Of a stretch of DNA of 64,000 nucleotides, positions 61,553-64,000 are shown piece by piece (within the stretch, counting starts at the first letter, position 1; each line of letters begins with the position of its first letter). The notes beneath the pieces were generated by a model. That model saw only the letters and a program-made list of their open reading frames with translations. It made no database searches and was not told the DNA's origin. The position numbers were made by a program, and so were the translations under genes. Source of the stretch: DATBRC01 sp036560485 (GTDB lineage Bacteria; Pseudomonadota; Gammaproteobacteria; Burkholderiales; Burkholderiaceae_D); contig DATBRC010000037.1 in NCBI GenBank assembly GCA_036560485.1, forward strand, positions 1 through 64,000, given 5' to 3'.

Positions 61553-63268
61553 ATGAATACACCAAACCCGCAATTTTTCAATCCTGAATGGATGTCGCAG
61601 CTCTCCGGCCAAACCGGTTGGCATAATCCTTTTAACGGACAAATGGGCGGCATGACCGCATTTACCGATAAATTCAAGGAGCTGGGTGTGGAAATTCCCC
61701 ATGCTGTTGCGAACCAATTGCAGCAAGACTATATGCAGGAGCTTTCGGCTTTGTGGCAGCAGACAATGGCTTCGGATGAGGTTGCACCGCCAGCGGACCG
61801 GCGCTTTTCTGCACCGGAATGGCAATCAAACAAACTGTTTTCGTTCAACGCTGCAATGTATCTGCTGAATGCAAAATTTTTGACCGCAATGGCCGATGCA
61901 GTGCAGGGCAAACAGAAAGCCAAGCAAAAAATCCGTTTCGCCGTACAGCAAATGGCCGATGCGATGTCGCCGGCGAATTTTTTCGTCAGCAATCCTGAAG
62001 CGCAGCAAAAGATCATCGAGACCAAAGGCGAGAGCCTGACAAAAGGCATTACTCAGATGCTGCACGATATGAAAAAAGGCCGCATTTCGCAAAGCGATGA
62101 ATCGGCTTTTGAAGTGGGCAAAAATATCGCGACAACTGAAGGCGCAGTGGTATTTGAAAATGAATTTTTTCAGCTGATCCAATATCGCCCATTGACGGAA
62201 ACAGTCTACGAAAAACCGCTTTTCATTCTGCCGCCATGTATCAATAAATTCTACATTCTGGATTTGCAGCCTGAAAATTCCTTGGTGCGCTATGCGGTGG
62301 AGCAGGGCCATACCGTATTCCTGGTTTCATGGCGCAATCCGGATAAAGAGACCCAGCACGCCACCTGGAAAAATTATATTGAAGACGTTGCGATCAAGGC
62401 GATTCATCTGGTTCAGGAGATCTCGGGCCAAGAGCAAATGAATGCATTTGGTTTTTGCGTCGGCGGCACCATCATTTCTACCGCTGCAGCGGTGTTGACT
62501 GCTCGTGGCGAGAAACCGTTTGCCAGCCTGACATTGCTGACCGCATTGCTGGATTTTAGCGATACCGGCGTCATCGATGTGTTCATCGACGAGATGCAAG
62601 TCGCATTGCGTGAACAAACAATTGGCAAAGGCGGCTTGCTGCCGGCGCGTGATCTGGCTTCAACCTTCTCGATTTTGCGCGCGAATGATCTGGTATGGAA
62701 TTACGTCAAGACGAATTATCTGAAAGGGGAAACGCCACCACCTTTCGATCTTTTGTACTGGAACGCGGATGGCACCAATTTGCCTGGCCCGATGTTTTGC
62801 TGGTATCTGCGTAACACGTATCTCGAAAATAATTTGAAAGAGCCGAATAAGTTGACGGTGGCCGGTCAAAAAATTGATCTCGGCAAAATCAATGTTCCGA
62901 CCTTTATTTATGCATCCTATGAAGACCACATTGTGCCGTGGACTTCGGCGTTTGCTTCAACAACTTTATTGAATCGTAAAAAACCGGAGCAAAACCGCTT
63001 TGTGTTGGGTGCCTCCGGTCATATTGCGGGCGTCATCAATCCACCGAAGAAAAAGAAACGTCACTATTGGACCAATGATACTTTGGCTGCCAATCCTGAA
63101 GAGTGGTTTAACAACGCCACTCAGCAAGCAGGTAGCTGGTGGCCTGAATGGGCGGCATTCCTGGAGACGCATGCCGGCCCGAAAGTAAAAGCACCTGGCA
63201 AATACGGCAACGCCAGCTATCAGCCGATCGAACCTGCGCCAGGCCGGTATGTGAAAGTCAAAGCCTAG
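61553..63268 (+). CDS. phaC: class I poly(R)-hydroxyalkanoate synthase PhaC
   Basis: 571 residues. The N-terminal domain (EWMSQLSGQTG, FAVQQMADAMSPANFFVSNPEAQQ) is followed by the alpha/beta hydrolase core. The lipase-like box is G-F-C-V-G-G with catalytic Cys near residue 302; Asp about 458 lies in YEDHIVPW and His about 490 in GASGHIAGVINPP. It polymerises (R)-3-hydroxyacyl-CoA into PHA granules. phaR follows, but phaA and phaB are not in the window. A short 52-base divergent promoter region precedes it. Confidence 0.97.
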   Translation: MNTPNPQFFNPEWMSQLSGQTGWHNPFNGQMGGMTAFTDKFKELGVEIPHAVANQLQQDYMQELSALWQQTMASDEVAPPADRRFSAPEWQSNKLFSFNAAMYLLNAKFLTAMADAVQGKQKAKQKIRFAVQQMADAMSPANFFVSNPEAQQKIIETKGESLTKGITQMLHDMKKGRISQSDESAFEVGKNIATTEGAVVFENEFFQLIQYRPLTETVYEKPLFILPPCINKFYILDLQPENSLVRYAVEQGHTVFLVSWRNPDKETQHATWKNYIEDVAIKAIHLVQEISGQEQMNAFGFCVGGTIISTAAAVLTARGEKPFASLTLLTALLDFSDTGVIDVFIDEMQVALREQTIGKGGLLPARDLASTFSILRANDLVWNYVKTNYLKGETPPPFDLLYWNADGTNLPGPMFCWYLRNTYLENNLKEPNKLTVAGQKIDLGKINVPTFIYASYEDHIVPWTSAFASTTLLNRKKPEQNRFVLGASGHIAGVINPPKKKKRHYWTNDTLAANPEEWFNNATQQAGSWWPEWAAFLETHAGPKVKAPGKYGNASYQPIEPAPGRYVKVKA

Positions 63269-63322
63269 TAGACCTCCAGCTAATTTCAACTGGTATAAGT
63301 AAAACCGCTCTAGTAAAAATCG

Positions 63323-63333
63323 CTGCAGTGCAG
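63323..63333. promoter_or_regulatory. candidate PhaR operator
   Basis: CTGCAGTGCAG fits the CTGC-N3/4-GCAG pattern reported for PhaR of Paracoccus denitrificans. It is in the phaC-phaR gap. A weaker relative, TTGCTGTGCAG, lies about 55 bases downstream. PhaR usually represses its own gene and phasins. Confidence 0.4.
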
Positions 63334-63441
63334 CATGTTTAAAGATGAAATTGATAAGTATCGCTGAACTGTTGTCTTTTTGCTGTGCAGTATATTGGAT
63401 GCTTTACAGTAATAGTTGCGTAAATCTTTGTTTATCCGCAA

Positions 63442-63447
63442 TATAAT
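63442..63447 (+). promoter_or_regulatory. candidate -10 box of the phaR promoter
   Basis: A perfect TATAAT, 82 bases before the phaR start. No good -35 lies at 16-18 bases; TTGCGT is at a 20-base spacing. A distinct phaR promoter in this 261-base gap is expected, since repressors of this type are often autoregulated. Confidence 0.35.
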
Positions 63448-63529
63448 GCACTTTAGTGAAACAAACTCTTGTTTGTTTTTCCTCAGTTTGATTTGATATG
63501 CGTTGCGACGCAATAAATTGGAAATTTCG

Positions 63530-64000
63530 ATGACTAGTGAGAAAACAATTTCTGAACGCTTGATTAAGAAGTATCCGAATCGCCGTCTGTACGATACGCA
63601 AACGAGCTCTTATATTACGCTGACCGATGTCAAACAGCTGGTGCTGGACAACGATGAATTTACCGTGGTGGATGCCAAGACGAATGAGGATCTGACACGC
63701 AGCATTTTGCTGCAGATCATTCTGGAAGAAGAATCGAATGGCGCGCCGATGTTCTCCAGCATGGCGCTGTCGCAGATCATTCGCTATTACGGCCATGCGA
63801 TGCAAGGCATGATGGGTTCCTACCTGGAAAAGAATATCCAGGCATTTATCGATATTCAAAACAAGCTGACGGAAAATTCGAAAGGTTTGTATGAAGGCAA
63901 GCCATTCAGTCCAGAGATGTGGGCGCAGTTCATGAACGTGCAAGGCCCGATGATGCAAGGGATGATGGGTAATTACATCGAACAGAGCAAAAATTTGTTT
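63530..64000 (+). CDS. phaR: polyhydroxyalkanoate synthesis repressor PhaR, truncated by window end
   Basis: 157 residues are present. The N-terminal PHB/PHA DNA-binding domain starts MTSEKTISERLIKKYPNRRLYDTQTSSYITLTDVKQLVLDN, followed by FTVVDAKTNEDLTRSILLQIILEEES. The accumulation-regulator region (PMFSSMALSQIIRYYGHAMQGMMGSYLEKNIQAF) repeats once, running off the edge. PhaR binds PHA granules and represses phasin and its own gene. Location just after phaC is usual in Burkholderiales. Confidence 0.95.
   Translation, partial: MTSEKTISERLIKKYPNRRLYDTQTSSYITLTDVKQLVLDNDEFTVVDAKTNEDLTRSILLQIILEEESNGAPMFSSMALSQIIRYYGHAMQGMMGSYLEKNIQAFIDIQNKLTENSKGLYEGKPFSPEMWAQFMNVQGPMMQGMMGNYIEQSKNLF

Noticed and set aside
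63404..63958. Minus-strand frame (184 residues) over phaR
   Set aside because: phaR on the other strand has a clear DNA-binding domain; this is its shadow.

Overview
The window looks like chromosome of a betaproteobacterium, most likely Burkholderiales/Oxalobacteraceae (Herminiimonas/Janthinobacterium-like). The reasons are moderate GC with AT-rich spacers, a complete MSHA pilus locus, an EpsA-type LuxR regulator, a PrsK/PrsR-like two-component pair, and a class I phaC with phaR. Assignment to a genus is inference. I saw no rRNA, tRNA, CRISPR array or intact insertion sequence.

Layout. 1-7.7 kb: housekeeping and accessory genes: an alpha/beta hydrolase fragment, a YjfB-like motility protein behind a near-perfect sigma-28 promoter, an RNA-modification group (RluA-type synthase, trhO), TonB, an atypical response regulator, a nucleoside-recognition membrane protein and an AraC regulator. 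8-16 kb: three secreted PHB-depolymerase-type esterases with Thr-rich linkers, surrounding a GST, an acyl-CoA dehydrogenase and an APH-family kinase. 16.4-18.8 kb: an EpsA-like LuxR regulator, a histidine phosphatase and an enoyl-CoA hydratase-like protein.

19-35.4 kb: one long minus-strand gene set for a second type IV pilus/type II secretion-like machine. It contains an ABC ATPase, an MshM-like ATPase with a SPOR-like tail, a secretin, a TPR protein, GspE, GspF, a PilM-PilN-like fusion, PilO-like and PilP/MshK-like proteins, a prepilin, an ABC-2 permease, a TPR-like membrane protein, a REC-Fis regulator, a histidine kinase and a second prepilin. The ABC transporter and the PrsKR-like pair embedded in it are the most unusual part of the window.

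35.5-54.4 kb: the plus-strand MSHA locus (mshE, G, a minor pilin, two major-pilin-like genes, C, D, O, P, the giant tip protein MshQ, then I, N-like, J, K, L, M, N). Its MshE has an exact c-di-GMP-binding motif, while the paralogue in the neighbouring operon has lost the key arginine. A tandem-receiver protein and a degenerate HD-GYP protein follow the locus.

56.5-64 kb: an aminotransferase, an orphan PIN protein, bamD, rluD, pgeF, a small membrane protein, phaC and the start of phaR. A 103-bp inverted-repeat element occurs twice (4.3 kb and 61.1 kb), with a solo end at 57.8 kb. Its ends fit the core-site consensus of integron attC sites, and one copy supplies the stop codon of pgeF.

Common themes are surface pili with c-di-GMP control, and polyhydroxyalkanoate or related acyl-CoA metabolism (phaC/phaR, three depolymerase-like esterases, an acyl-CoA dehydrogenase/kinase pair).
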